Of a DNA stretch of 64,000 nt, positions 17,354 to 26,103 are shown one piece after another. Position numbers and translations under genes: made by a program. Source of the stretch: JANWXD01 sp037446115 (GTDB lineage Bacteria; Acidobacteriota; Terriglobia; Bryobacterales; Bryobacteraceae); the NCBI GenBank assembly GCA_037446115.1, contig JBBIJF010000002.1:62001-126000 (forward strand), in the 5' to 3' direction. Within the stretch, counting starts at the first letter, position 1. Every line of letters begins with the position of its first letter. Below the pieces are notes generated by a model, which was not told the origin of the DNA, searched no databases, and saw nothing but the letters and a program-made list of their open reading frames with translations.

Positions 17354-17424
17354 CTTAGTCCTTGAGAACCCGCCGGACGGGCGCGCCATCCCGGAGGGCC
17401 ATTACCTCCGGTCAGCTTTTCCGC

Positions 17425-19518
17425 TCAGGAACGATACAAGGCGCCGGGCGCTTCGGGAACCGAGTTCAAAATCCGGGAATACCGCCCGAGGGTGCCGGAG
17501 GTGAACAAAGTGTCGCCGGCGGAACGGATTAGCTCCGGCCTCGGATTCACGCCGATCCGCCCGTTCACCGGATACGTGGGAGCCGCGCCTCCAGCCGCCA
17601 GGACAGCGGAAGGCACATTATACCCCGGCACGTTCGCCTGGATCTCCTCCCAAACGCTTTCCACACGCCAAGGGCCCAGATCGAGGCCCATTCGCTGCGC
17701 CAGCAGGCCGAAGATCTCCAGATCCGTTTTCGTTCCCGGGGTTTCGAGCGCCCTGCGGAGCCCTTGCACCTCCCCGCACGTGTTGGTGACGGTGCCGGTC
17801 TTTTCGTACGCGCAGGCAGCGGGAAGCACGACATCGGCACGCGCTGCGGTCTCGGTCAGAAACAGATCCTGCACCACGACAAAAGCCTGCTCGGAAGCCA
17901 GGGAGTGCCGCGCCAGCGGGTTGGCCCCGACCACCCACAACACCTCCAGGTCCGGGGCGGCCAGAATCTCCGGAAGCGCGAGCCCGGGCGAACCGCCGGC
18001 CGCCGTTACGGGACGGTAGCCCGGCAACAGGTCGGGCAGGAGCCCCATATCGGCGGCGCCGCGGGAGTTGGCGTAATCCACCAGACAGACGTACTGTACC
18101 GGGATGCCGAGCGAATCCCCGAAGGCGACCAGCCGCCGGACGTTCTCTCCTTTCACCGCGTCACCGAAGAGGATGACCAGTTCCGGCTCGGCCCGCAGAG
18201 CCTCGCGCAGGGACTCGACACCCGCCAGTTCCTCACCCGGAGGCACGCGCAGGCTGCGCACGGCGTAGGAGTCCTCGCGCACCGGGCCGGGCGACACCAC
18301 GTAGACATGAGCTTGATGATGCCGCCAGTTGGCACGAAGCTGGAAGGCGAGGAGCGGATGCTGCTGCGCCAGGTCGGCGGCCACCACGAGCACGGCCTTC
18401 CGCCAGTACAGGTCCGCCGTCGTCGCCAGGGCGTTCTGCCGGCCCGCCAGCGCGTCCACAAGCGAAACCACATCGCCGGTGCGGTGATGATCCAGGTGAT
18501 TCGTGCCCAGACCCTGGCGCGCGAACTTTTGCAGGAAATAGTTTTCTTCGTTGGTGGTCCGGTTGGATCCGACGATGCCGAACTTGCCCCCTCGGGACTT
18601 GACCTCGGCAAAGCGCCGGGCCACAATTTCCAGCGCCCGGGCCCAGGAGGTCTCCTCCAGCCGGCCGCCCACGCGGACCAGCGGAGTACGAAGGCGCTCG
18701 GCGTGATCCGTGAAGTCGAAAGCGTACCGCCCCTTGACGCACAAGAATTCGTCGTTGATGCCGGAGCGATCGCGATTGTTGCCCCGCATGATCCGGCCGC
18801 TGTAGACGCCGAGCGTCGTCTTGCAGCCGTCCCCGCAATGGGCGCAAATGGTGCCGACGTGCTTCATCTCCCAGGGGCGGGTCTTATAGCGGTAGATGCC
18901 GCTGGTCAGCGCGCCCACCGGGCAGATATCAATACACATGCCGCACTCGTCGCACTCCAGGCGGTCGCCGCGGTTGGGGGCGATCTCGGAGGTCGCTCCC
19001 CGGTTGACGACGCCGAGAGCCCGCACGCCGAGACCCTCGTCGCAGATCCGCACGCACCGGTAGCAGAGGATGCAGCGGGGCGCGTCGTAGTACACTACGG
19101 GCGACCACTGCACTTCCGGAACGTGCAATTTCTCTTCGGTAAACCGACTTTCGCCGGCGCCGTAGCGAAACACCGCATCCTGAAGCTCGCACTCACCGCC
19201 CTTGTCGCAGACGGGACAATCCAGCGGGTGGTTGGTCAGCAGGAACTCGAGCATCGCCTTGCGGGCCTCTTTGACTTGCGGCGTCTCGGTGCGGACCACC
19301 ATGCCGTCGGTGACGGGCAGCGTGCAGGCCGCCAGGAGCTTGGGTGCCTTTTCGACCTCGACGAGGCACATGCGGCAGGCCGCCTGCAGCGCCAGCCCGT
19401 CGTAGTAGCAGAAGGCGGGAATGTCTATGCCGGCCTGGCGCGCCACGTTGATCAGCAGCGCCCCGGCCGGCGCCTCCACCGTCCGGCCGTCAATGACCAC
19501 TTTGACCCGGTCCGCCAT
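17425..19518 (-). CDS. nuoG: NADH-quinone oxidoreductase subunit G
   Basis: A 697-residue Fe-S subunit of the NADH module. The N-terminal [2Fe-2S] domain has FCYYDGLALQAACRMCLVEV. Next is the H/C-ligated N5 motif HPLDCPVCDKGGECELQD, then two [4Fe-4S] ferredoxin motifs (CILCYRCVRICDE and CDECGMCIDICP). The molybdopterin-type domain begins with ICAHCGDGC and a later LCVKGR, which supply the ligands of the extra N7 cluster found only in some bacteria. The remaining ~400 residues are a degenerate molybdopterin-oxidoreductase domain. The ATG at 19518 overlaps the last base of the nuoF stop. A GTG one codon earlier is an equally close alternative. Confidence 0.96.
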   Translation of the reverse strand: MADRVKVVIDGRTVEAPAGALLINVARQAGIDIPAFCYYDGLALQAACRMCLVEVEKAPKLLAACTLPVTDGMVVRTETPQVKEARKAMLEFLLTNHPLDCPVCDKGGECELQDAVFRYGAGESRFTEEKLHVPEVQWSPVVYYDAPRCILCYRCVRICDEGLGVRALGVVNRGATSEIAPNRGDRLECDECGMCIDICPVGALTSGIYRYKTRPWEMKHVGTICAHCGDGCKTTLGVYSGRIMRGNNRDRSGINDEFLCVKGRYAFDFTDHAERLRTPLVRVGGRLEETSWARALEIVARRFAEVKSRGGKFGIVGSNRTTNEENYFLQKFARQGLGTNHLDHHRTGDVVSLVDALAGRQNALATTADLYWRKAVLVVAADLAQQHPLLAFQLRANWRHHQAHVYVVSPGPVREDSYAVRSLRVPPGEELAGVESLREALRAEPELVILFGDAVKGENVRRLVAFGDSLGIPVQYVCLVDYANSRGAADMGLLPDLLPGYRPVTAAGGSPGLALPEILAAPDLEVLWVVGANPLARHSLASEQAFVVVQDLFLTETAARADVVLPAACAYEKTGTVTNTCGEVQGLRRALETPGTKTDLEIFGLLAQRMGLDLGPWRVESVWEEIQANVPGYNVPSAVLAAGGAAPTYPVNGRIGVNPRPELIRSAGDTLFTSGTLGRYSRILNSVPEAPGALYRS

Positions 19519-20825
19519 CACACCAGCACCGCCGTCCTGGCCTCGAAGGGGCAGGGCCGCCCCTCCAGATGCGCCTCAAATTCGTCGTAAAACTTCTCCA
19601 CCAGGGAGAGGGTCGGCATGGCCGCCGCATCCCCGAGGGGGCAGAAGGTCCGGCCGAGCATGTTGCGCGCCAGCTCGCCGATCAGCGCAATTTCGTCCCG
19701 CCGCCCCTGGCCTTCGTGAAAACGGGTGAGCAGCTTCTTGAGCCATAGCGTCCCTTCCCGGCAGGGCACGCACCAGCCGCAGCTTTCGTGGGCGTAGAAC
19801 TTCATGATCCGCATTGCGACCTTGACCATGCAGGTGTCTTCATCCATCACGATCACGCCTCCGGACCCGAGCATGCTCTTGGCCCTGGCCAGGGAATCGA
19901 AGTCCATGGCGATGTCGCATTCCTCGGCCTTGAGCACGGGACAGGAGGAGCCGCCGGGGATGACGGCCTTCAGCTTCTTGCCGTTGCGGACGCCTCCGGC
20001 CACTTCGTTGATCATGCGCAGCAGGTTGAATCCCATCGGGAGTTCGTACACCCCCGGACGGTTGACATGCCCGGAAATGGCAAACAGGCGCGTGCCGCCG
20101 TTTTTGGGAGTGCCTAGCGCCGCAAACGCTGCTCCTCCGTCACGGATGATGGCCGGGATCGCGCAGAACGTCTCCACGTTGTTCAACACGGTAGGACACT
20201 GAAAGGCGCCCACGACGGCGGGAAAGGGGGGCCGGATCCTCGGGATGCCGCGCTTGCCCTCCAGCGACTCCAGCAGCGCCGACTCCTCGCCGCACTCGTA
20301 AGAGCCCGCTCCGGTGTGCGTGTACACGTCGAAGTCGAAGCCGCTGCCGAGAATGTTCCGGCCCAGGTAACCGCGCTCGTAGGCCTCGGCGATGGCGCGG
20401 TCCATGATCTCGATCAAATACCGGTATTCGCCCCGGATGTAAATGTAGCCCGTGTGAGCGTCCACGGCCAGCCCCGCAATCAACATCCCTTCCAGGAGCT
20501 GGTGGGGGTCGTTCTCCATGAGGACACGGTCTTTGCAGGTGCCGGGCTCTCCCTCATCGGCGTTCACCACGATGTACTTGGGCTTGGGCGACTGCCGCGG
20601 CACGAAGCTCCACTTCAGTCCGGTGGGAAATCCGGCGCCACCCCGGCCGCGCAAGTTGGAAATCTTGACCTCCTCGATGATCTGCTCCGGAGTCATCGCT
20701 AAGGCCTTGCGGAAGGCGGCGTAGCCTTCCGTGGCCAGATAGGTGTCAATGGAGGCCGAGTTGGGCAGGCCGAAGCGCCGGGTCAGCACCCGAACTTCGA
20801 GCGGGCTGGGTTCGTTGTAGAGCAT
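19518..20825 (-). CDS. nuoF: NADH-quinone oxidoreductase subunit F
   Basis: A 435-residue subunit carrying the NADH site, FMN and Fe-S cluster N3. The FMN/NADH glycine-rich segment ISNLRGRGGAGFPTGLKW is present, followed by VVNADEGEPGTCKDR and YIRGEYRYLIEIMDRAI. The N3 cluster ligands are in HESCGWCVPCREGT, with the fourth cysteine in GRTFCPLGDAA. The frame is open upstream, but the ATG at 20825, 2 bp after nuoE, gives a normal-length protein. It accepts hydride from NADH and passes electrons to NuoE and NuoG. Confidence 0.97.
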   Translation of the reverse strand: MLYNEPSPLEVRVLTRRFGLPNSASIDTYLATEGYAAFRKALAMTPEQIIEEVKISNLRGRGGAGFPTGLKWSFVPRQSPKPKYIVVNADEGEPGTCKDRVLMENDPHQLLEGMLIAGLAVDAHTGYIYIRGEYRYLIEIMDRAIAEAYERGYLGRNILGSGFDFDVYTHTGAGSYECGEESALLESLEGKRGIPRIRPPFPAVVGAFQCPTVLNNVETFCAIPAIIRDGGAAFAALGTPKNGGTRLFAISGHVNRPGVYELPMGFNLLRMINEVAGGVRNGKKLKAVIPGGSSCPVLKAEECDIAMDFDSLARAKSMLGSGGVIVMDEDTCMVKVAMRIMKFYAHESCGWCVPCREGTLWLKKLLTRFHEGQGRRDEIALIGELARNMLGRTFCPLGDAAAMPTLSLVEKFYDEFEAHLEGRPCPFEARTAVLV

Positions 20826-20827
20826 GG

Positions 20828-21310
20828 CTACTGGGTCTTGCGCAAGCTTTCGATCAGCCGGTCCAGCTTCTCTGGTGTCATGTGGTGGTGGTAGTCGTAG
20901 TTGACCATCAGCGCCGGCGCCCAGGAACAGGCGCCGATGCACTCGACTTCCTCGAGCGAGAACTGCCCGTCGGGAGTGACTTGGCGGTTCCCGATGCCGA
21001 GGCGCCGGCAGGCATGCTCCCAGAGCTGCTCTGCTCCCAGAAGCAGACAACTGATATTGGTACAGATCTGGATGTGATGCTTGCCCGCCGGCTTGCGGCG
21101 GAGCATGGAGTAGTAGCTGACGACTTCTTCGATTTCCAGGACCGAAACGCCCAGGCGGCGGGAGATCTCTTCGACCACTTGCGGCGTCACGGCGCCGACT
21201 TCGTCCTGGGCGTACAACAACATCGGAATCAGCGCCGCCCGCTGCCGTCCGGGAGGGTAACTGCGGACGAGCTTCTCAAACCGGGCCTCGAGCTGGGGAG
21301 AAAAGGTCAT
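20828..21310 (-). CDS. nuoE: NADH-quinone oxidoreductase subunit E
   Basis: A 160-residue thioredoxin-like [2Fe-2S] subunit (cluster N1a). The helical N-terminus (YPPGRQRAALIPMLLYAQDE) is typical. The ligands lie in QICTNISCLLLG (CxxxxC) and ECIGACSWAPALMVN (CxxxC). It packs against NuoF in the NADH dehydrogenase module. It starts 7 bp after nuoD. Confidence 0.96.
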   Translation of the reverse strand: MTFSPQLEARFEKLVRSYPPGRQRAALIPMLLYAQDEVGAVTPQVVEEISRRLGVSVLEIEEVVSYYSMLRRKPAGKHHIQICTNISCLLLGAEQLWEHACRRLGIGNRQVTPDGQFSLEEVECIGACSWAPALMVNYDYHHHMTPEKLDRLIESLRKTQ

Positions 21311-21317
21311 ACACGCC

Positions 21318-22529
21318 TCACCGATCTACGTCCCCGAGTACGAAGTCCATGCTGCCGAGGGCGGCGATCACGTCGGCCACGAGCGCGCCTTCGATCATCC
21401 GGGGCGTGGCCTGCAGGTTGCCGAAACTCGGACCGTGGATGTGCACGCGATACGGCCTGGAGGTGCCATCGCTGACCACATAGTAGCCGAGTTCCCCCCG
21501 CGGCGACTCGATCACCTGATAGACCTCGCCCGGCGGCACGCGAAAGCCCTCGGTGACGATCTTGAAGTGATAAATCAGGGCTTCCATCTCCGTCTTCATC
21601 TTTTCCCGGTCGGGGAGCACGACGTGCGGGGCATCCGCGACCCAGGGCCCCGAGGGCATACCCTCGAGCGCCTGCCGGGCGATGCGGGCGCTCTGGCGCA
21701 TCTCCTCCACACGCACCTGGTAGCGGGCGTAGACGTCGCTTTCCGTGCGCGTGGGAATTTCAAAGTCGAACTTCTCGTAGCTCGAATACGGCTCGGCCTT
21801 CCGAATGTCCCACTTCAGCCCGGCGGCGCGCAGCATCGGACCGGTCACCCCCAGATCCAGCATGTCTTCGAGCGACAGGTAACCCACCCCTTTGGTGCGC
21901 CGCAGCCAGATGGGGTTGTTCGTCAGCAGATCTTCATACTCGTCCACCTTGCTCGGAAACGCATCCAGGAACTGCTTGACCGGGCGGTGCCAGCCGCGCG
22001 GGGGCTCGAGCGCCAGCCCCCCGATGCGAAAGTAACTGGTCATCATGCGCTGGCCTGAGAACATCTCGAAAATCCGCAACAGGTCTTCGCGCTCCCGGAA
22101 GCAGTACAGGAACACGCTCATGGCCCCGATATCGATGGCATGCGTTCCCAGCCAGACCAGATGGCTGCTGATGCGCGTGAGCTCGGTCAGCATGACGCGC
22201 ATCCACTGCGCCAGGGGAGGGATTTCCAGACCCAGCAGTTTCTCCACCGCGAGACAGTAACAGAGGTTGTTCGAGAGGTTGGCGAGATAATCCACGCGGT
22301 CGGTCAGCGTCACCGCCTGCTGATAGGTCAGCGTTTCACACTGCTTTTCAATCCCTGTATGCAGGTAGCCGATATCGAGATCGGCCTTCTGGATGTTCTC
22401 CCCGTCCAGTTCGAGGATCAGGCGGAGCACCCCGTGGGTGGAAGGGTGCTGGGGTCCCATGTTCAGGACCATGCGGCGCGGCGCGGTTTCCGTTTCCGGC
22501 GCCTGGACGGGCAGAGCTGGATCGCTCAC
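21318..22529 (-). CDS. nuoD: NADH-quinone oxidoreductase subunit D
   Basis: A 403-residue, 49-kDa-type subunit related to the NiFe-hydrogenase large subunit, without metal. It forms the quinone-binding site with NuoB. NMGPQHPSTHGVLRL contains the conserved quinone-site His, and TDRVDYLANLSNNLCY, GTHAIDIGAMSVFLY and the C-terminal DFVLGDVDR are diagnostic. The start is a GTG at 22529, fixed by GAAGGAGG six bases upstream. The frame upstream of it runs into nuoC. It follows nuoC by 14 bp as a separate gene, so no nuoCD fusion is present. Confidence 0.96.
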   Translation of the reverse strand: MSDPALPVQAPETETAPRRMVLNMGPQHPSTHGVLRLILELDGENIQKADLDIGYLHTGIEKQCETLTYQQAVTLTDRVDYLANLSNNLCYCLAVEKLLGLEIPPLAQWMRVMLTELTRISSHLVWLGTHAIDIGAMSVFLYCFREREDLLRIFEMFSGQRMMTSYFRIGGLALEPPRGWHRPVKQFLDAFPSKVDEYEDLLTNNPIWLRRTKGVGYLSLEDMLDLGVTGPMLRAAGLKWDIRKAEPYSSYEKFDFEIPTRTESDVYARYQVRVEEMRQSARIARQALEGMPSGPWVADAPHVVLPDREKMKTEMEALIYHFKIVTEGFRVPPGEVYQVIESPRGELGYYVVSDGTSRPYRVHIHGPSFGNLQATPRMIEGALVADVIAALGSMDFVLGDVDR

Positions 22530-22543
22530 CTGCGCCTCCTTCC

Positions 22544-23032
22544 TCACTGTTCCCCGTAGCTGTACTTGTAGCCGTGAACCGGGTAATCCTTGCGCAGCGG
22601 GTGTCCTTCCCAGTCCTCCGGCATCAGGATCCGGCGAAGGTCCGGATGGTTGCGGAACCGGATGCCGAACAGATCGTAGACCTCCCGCTCGTACCAGTTG
22701 GCCGAGCGCCACACAGCGGTAACCGAATCCACCTCCGGATCGCGGTCGGGAAGGCGGCATTTCAGCCGCAGGCGCTCGTTGCGCTCGAGCGAGTGCAGGT
22801 GGTAGACCACTTCAAAGCGCGGCTCCTGCGGATACCAGTCTACGGCCGTCACGTCGCTAAGTCGCACAAACTGCCGTTCCTGCTTCAAGAAGCGGCAGAC
22901 TTCGACAATGCGCTCGGGCGCCACTTCCAGGGTCAGCTCGCCGCGATCCCACTTGCCGTTGCGAATGGCGCCCGGCAGGGCCGAGTCCAACGCCCGGGCG
23001 GTGTCGTGCTGAACCAGGGCTTCAGGCAGCAT
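22544..23032 (-). CDS. nuoC: NADH-quinone oxidoreductase subunit C
   Basis: A 162-residue 30-kDa-type subunit of the hydrogenase-like module. The family signature ANWYEREVYDLFGIRFRNHP is present, followed by RRILMPEDWEGHPLRKDYP. The N-terminal alpha/beta domain includes DVTAVDWYPQEPRFEVVYHL. The gene overlaps the end of nuoA by 11 bp. In the usual gene order nuoB lies between nuoA and nuoC, and here it is absent. It is separate from nuoD. Confidence 0.96.
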   Translation of the reverse strand: MLPEALVQHDTARALDSALPGAIRNGKWDRGELTLEVAPERIVEVCRFLKQERQFVRLSDVTAVDWYPQEPRFEVVYHLHSLERNERLRLKCRLPDRDPEVDSVTAVWRSANWYEREVYDLFGIRFRNHPDLRRILMPEDWEGHPLRKDYPVHGYKYSYGEQ

Positions 23033-23444
23033 CTTGTCGGGCAGGCTCCGGCCGCGCCAGCCCGCGAGCTTCCTGGGCGGACCAGTCCAGCGCCCCCTTC
23101 TTCCAGATGTAGAAATAGCCGCAGAGGATCAGCGCCAAAAACAGGGCCATTTCGGCGAACGCGAACAGCCTCAGCTCGCGGTAGACCACCGCCCACGGAT
23201 ACAGGAAGACAGCTTCGATGTCGAACAAGATGAAGACCATGGCTACCAGATAGAACTTCACGCTGAAGCGCTCGCGCGCCGAGCCCACCGGGGGGATGCC
23301 GCACTCATAGGGCATGTCCTTGACCCGGTTGCGCACCCGCTTGCCGAGCAGGTAGGAGGCTCCCAACATGCCTCCCGCCACGGCCATGGCGATCAAGGCT
23401 TGCAGCAGCACAGGGAAATACAGCTCGGTGTACGAAGCTGGCAT
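23022..23444 (-). CDS. nuoA: NADH-quinone oxidoreductase subunit A
   Basis: A 140-residue, three-helix membrane subunit of complex I and the first gene of the operon. The conserved loop with the redox-sensitive cysteine reads MPYECGIPPVGSARERFSVK, followed by FILFDIEAVFLYPWAVVYRE with membrane acidic residues. The ATG at 23444 gives the normal N-terminus and lies about 27 bp after the transcription start predicted from the TTGACA-18-TATAGT promoter. The stop lies inside the start of nuoC. Confidence 0.95.
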   Translation of the reverse strand: MPASYTELYFPVLLQALIAMAVAGGMLGASYLLGKRVRNRVKDMPYECGIPPVGSARERFSVKFYLVAMVFILFDIEAVFLYPWAVVYRELRLFAFAEMALFLALILCGYFYIWKKGALDWSAQEARGLARPEPARQDAA

Positions 23445-23477
23445 GACGGCTTGGCCCGGAAGCGGCTCTAAACTTTG

Positions 23478-23507
23478 ACTATAATGAGGGGCGGAGCGGG
23501 GTGTCAA
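23478..23507 (-). promoter_or_regulatory. Sigma-70-type promoter of the nuo operon
   Basis: On the minus strand, TTGACA (23507-23502) is separated by 18 bp from TATAGT (23483-23478), pointing to nuoA at 23444. The expected transcript start is near 23471. On the plus strand the same bases contain TATAAT (23480-23485), so a divergent -10 for thiS overlaps it. The -35 also overlaps the possible thiS GTG start at 23501. Confidence 0.65.
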
Positions 23508-23524
23508 ATCACCGGCGAGCCGCG

Positions 23525-23749
23525 ATGGAACCGGCACAGCCCAGAGACATCGAAATCGTGGTGAACGGGGAACGGCGGAGCGTGCCGGAGGGACAGACGG
23601 TGCTGGAGTTTCTCCGCTCTCTGAACGTGGATCCCGCGCGCGTGGCCGTGGAAATGGATTTGGAAATCCTCAGACGCGACCGCTGGGCCCAGACGCGCCT
23701 GCGGCCCGGGACGCGCCTGGAGATCGTACAGTTCGTGGGGGGCGGCTGA
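23525..23749 (+). CDS. thiS: Sulfur carrier protein ThiS
   Basis: A 74-residue ubiquitin-fold sulfur carrier of thiazole (thiamin) biosynthesis. IEIVVNGERRSVPEGQTVLE is the canonical N-terminal strand-helix region, and the protein ends in the di-glycine tail (EIVQFVGGG) that is adenylated and thiocarboxylated. It is a solitary gene here, with no thiG, thiF or thiE adjacent, and is transcribed divergently from nuoA. The start is uncertain: the ATG at 23525 gives a family-like length but lacks a ribosome-binding site, while the GTG at 23501 has GGAG four bases upstream and would add eight residues. Confidence 0.85.
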   Translation: MEPAQPRDIEIVVNGERRSVPEGQTVLEFLRSLNVDPARVAVEMDLEILRRDRWAQTRLRPGTRLEIVQFVGGG

Positions 23750-23870
23750 GTCGGCTGAGTCCGGAACATTTGCAACCGCCAACGTTTCGTGGTATGTTCG
23801 GAGGGTCCTGCGGCCGCGGGGCGCCTGGAGCGGCACGTGCAAGCCGTAGAACAGACACGAGATTTTCTGG

Positions 23871-23898
23871 TTGACTCAAGCCGCCGTTTGAGTACAAT
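23871..23898 (+). promoter_or_regulatory. Sigma-70-type promoter of the MerR-family gene
   Basis: TTGACT (23871-23876) and TACAAT (23893-23898) are separated by 16 bp, 39 bp upstream of the MerR ATG at 23938. A GGAGAGAG ribosome-binding site lies in the leader. Nothing else coding is seen in the 188 bp between thiS and this gene. Confidence 0.6.
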
Positions 23899-23937
23899 CG
23901 GTAGGGTCGTCATTCTGGCTGGAGAGAGTTCAGACTC

Positions 23938-24453
23938 ATGCTGAAAGACAACCGAAAGCGAACCCGAATTGCTCCCCCGATCTCACCGGATGAAGTTACC
24001 TACTCCACTCGTGAAGTGTCCAAGATCGCGCGCGTAAGCCTCCGCCAGTTGCAGTGGTGGGACGAACAGCACCTGGTCTCACCGCGCCACCAGGGACACC
24101 GGCGCGTCTACCGCGCCGAAGAAGTTCTGGAAGTCGCCCTGATTGCGGAGCTGCGCCGCAAAGGCTTCTCCCTGCAAAAGCTCCGCCGCGTGATCCGCTA
24201 CCTGCAGCGGGACATGGGACGGCGGCTGGCCGACGTGCTGCGGGGGGATTCTGAGATCCACCTGCTCACGGATGGCAAGTCCATCTACCTGGAAGACTCC
24301 CGGGACCGGGTGATTGACATCCTCAAAAATGCGCGGCAGCCCATGTTCCTGGTCTGTGTCAGCGATCAGGTGCGCCGGCTGACGCCGCCGCCGAAGAAGG
24401 CCGTTCGCAGCGAGCCGTCTTCGATGTTGCTGCGCCGCAGCCGCGCCGTGTAG
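23938..24453 (+). CDS. MerR-family transcriptional regulator
   Basis: A 171-residue regulator with an N-terminal MerR winged-helix DNA-binding domain at about residues 20-90. YSTREVSKIARVSLRQLQWW is the recognition helix region, followed by HRRVYRAEEVLEVALIAELR. A coiled-coil helix follows (KLRRVIRYLQRDMGRRLADV). The C-terminal part (residues 100-140) is a small domain without the cysteine ligands of metal-sensing MerR proteins, and the tail is basic. It therefore resembles the HspR/general MerR type of unknown effector. It has its own promoter and may control the protease gene 54 bp downstream, but no operator can be pointed to. Confidence 0.85.
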   Translation: MLKDNRKRTRIAPPISPDEVTYSTREVSKIARVSLRQLQWWDEQHLVSPRHQGHRRVYRAEEVLEVALIAELRRKGFSLQKLRRVIRYLQRDMGRRLADVLRGDSEIHLLTDGKSIYLEDSRDRVIDILKNARQPMFLVCVSDQVRRLTPPPKKAVRSEPSSMLLRRSRAV

Positions 24454-24485
24454 CCTGGTCCGGCTGCCGGCCTCCGGCTTTGGGG

Positions 24486-24491
24486 TATAAT
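24486..24491 (+). promoter_or_regulatory. -10 hexamer upstream of the S41 protease gene
   Basis: A perfect TATAAT ends 16 bp before the ATG at 24508, leaving a leader of roughly ten bases that contains AAGG. No good -35 is seen at the expected distance, so the site is only half supported. Confidence 0.4.
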
Positions 24492-24507
24492 CAGGCAAGG
24501 GCGAATC

Positions 24508-26103
24508 ATGAAGGGCTGCAAACGGCCGGGCTGGGTAATTGTATCTGTTGTAGCGCTCTTTGCACTGCTGGGCGGGGTGTATGGACCCGCCGGCGGCCAA
24601 GTGGCGGCTGCGGCGTCCGATGAGGATGATCTCCGCGCCAGCCTGCGCACGTTCTCAATGGTGTACGACCTGGTGGAGCAGAACTTCGCCAACCGGCTCG
24701 ACCCGGAGCGTGCCATCTATAAGGGCGCGATTCCGGGAATGTTGCGCACGCTCGACCCGCACTCCAGCTTTTTTGACCCCAGGGACTACCAGCTTCTAAA
24801 GGAAGACCAGCGAGGCCACTACTTCGGCGTGGGCATGAAAGTCGGCCCGCGGAATAACAAGACACTGGTGGTCGAGGTTTTCACCGGTTCACCTGCCTAC
24901 CGCGCCGGTCTCCGTCCGGGCGACGTGATCGTTTCCGTGGACGGGAAGTCCACGGAGGGACTGACGACTCCGGAGGTGGCCGACCGGCTCAAAGGCCCCC
25001 GAGGCACCCTGGTCAAGGTGGAGATCATGCGGGAGGGCAACCCCCAGCCGCTGTTGTTCGAGATCATCCGCGACGAGATTTCGCGCAAGAGCGTTCCGGA
25101 CGCTTACTGGATCCGCCCCGGCATCGCTTACCTGTACATCTCGCAGTTCAATGAGAATACGAGCCGCGAGGTGGACGAGAACCTGCGGCGGCTGGGCGAG
25201 CAGAACATCCGCGGTCTGATCCTGGATCTGCGCGGCAACCCGGGCGGCCTGTTGAGCGAAGGGGTGGCGGTGGCGGAGCGATTCCTTCAGAAAAACCAGA
25301 CCATCGTATTTCACCGCGGCCGGGCTTCCGCCGAGCGCTCCTACGTGGCCAAGCGCGGCAACGGTGGTTACCGTTATCCCATCGTCGTTCTGGTGGACCA
25401 CCAGTCGGCCTCTGCAGCGGAAATCGTGGCGGGGGCCTTGCAAGACCACGATCGCGCCTGGATCATGGGGGACAACACCTTTGGCAAGGGGCTGGTGCAA
25501 ACGGTATACCCGCTTTCCGAAAACACCGGCCTGGCACTGACGACGGCCAAGTACTATACACCGAGCGGGCGCCTCATCCAGCGCGACTACGCAGGCCTGT
25601 CGTTTTTCGATTACTACTACCGCAAGAACTCGGATGTGAAGAATCCCAACGACGTCCGGATGACCGACTCCGGGCGTACGGTTTACGGCGGCGGAGGCAT
25701 TGCGCCGGATGAAAAGGTCGTGCCGCCGAAGCTGACCCGCTTCCAGATCGAGCTGAGGCGGAAATACGCGTTCTTCGACTTCACGTCCAAGTATTTTGGA
25801 ACGCGCGCGACAGCCACCCTGCCCAAGGGATGGGAGCCGGACGAGACGTTGCTCGAAGAGTTTCATCAGTACCTTCTCAAGCAGGGCGTCGCCTTCACAG
25901 AGGCTGAATTTGCCGAGCACCGCGACTGGATTCGAACGGAGTTGAAGCGGGAGATGTACGCGACTGCGGTGGGCGTGGACGAGGCCAGCCGGGTGGCCAT
26001 CGAGTCGGATCCGGTGGTCGCCAAGGCGATTGAAGCCATGCCCAAGGCGCGCGCGTTACTGGAGAACACGCGAAAGCTCATTGTCCGCCGCCTGGCCAAG
26101 TAG
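24508..26103 (+). CDS. C-terminal processing peptidase (S41 family)
   Basis: A 531-residue exported serine protease of the CtpA/Prc family. It has an N-terminal signal or anchor (residues 9-25), then a helical region with DPHSSFFDPRDYQLL. A PDZ domain lies at about 105-190 (SPAYRAGLRPGDVIVSVDG), and the catalytic core carries the nucleophile in HQSASAAEIVAGAL (Ser302) and the general base in NTFGKGLVQT (Lys327). The carboxylate-clamp block LILDLRGNPGGLLSEGV is intact. After residue 370 there is an extra C-terminal domain of about 150 residues. It should trim C-termini of periplasmic proteins. The guaA frame overlaps its last 74 bp. Confidence 0.95.
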   Translation: MKGCKRPGWVIVSVVALFALLGGVYGPAGGQVAAAASDEDDLRASLRTFSMVYDLVEQNFANRLDPERAIYKGAIPGMLRTLDPHSSFFDPRDYQLLKEDQRGHYFGVGMKVGPRNNKTLVVEVFTGSPAYRAGLRPGDVIVSVDGKSTEGLTTPEVADRLKGPRGTLVKVEIMREGNPQPLLFEIIRDEISRKSVPDAYWIRPGIAYLYISQFNENTSREVDENLRRLGEQNIRGLILDLRGNPGGLLSEGVAVAERFLQKNQTIVFHRGRASAERSYVAKRGNGGYRYPIVVLVDHQSASAAEIVAGALQDHDRAWIMGDNTFGKGLVQTVYPLSENTGLALTTAKYYTPSGRLIQRDYAGLSFFDYYYRKNSDVKNPNDVRMTDSGRTVYGGGGIAPDEKVVPPKLTRFQIELRRKYAFFDFTSKYFGTRATATLPKGWEPDETLLEEFHQYLLKQGVAFTEAEFAEHRDWIRTELKREMYATAVGVDEASRVAIESDPVVAKAIEAMPKARALLENTRKLIVRRLAK

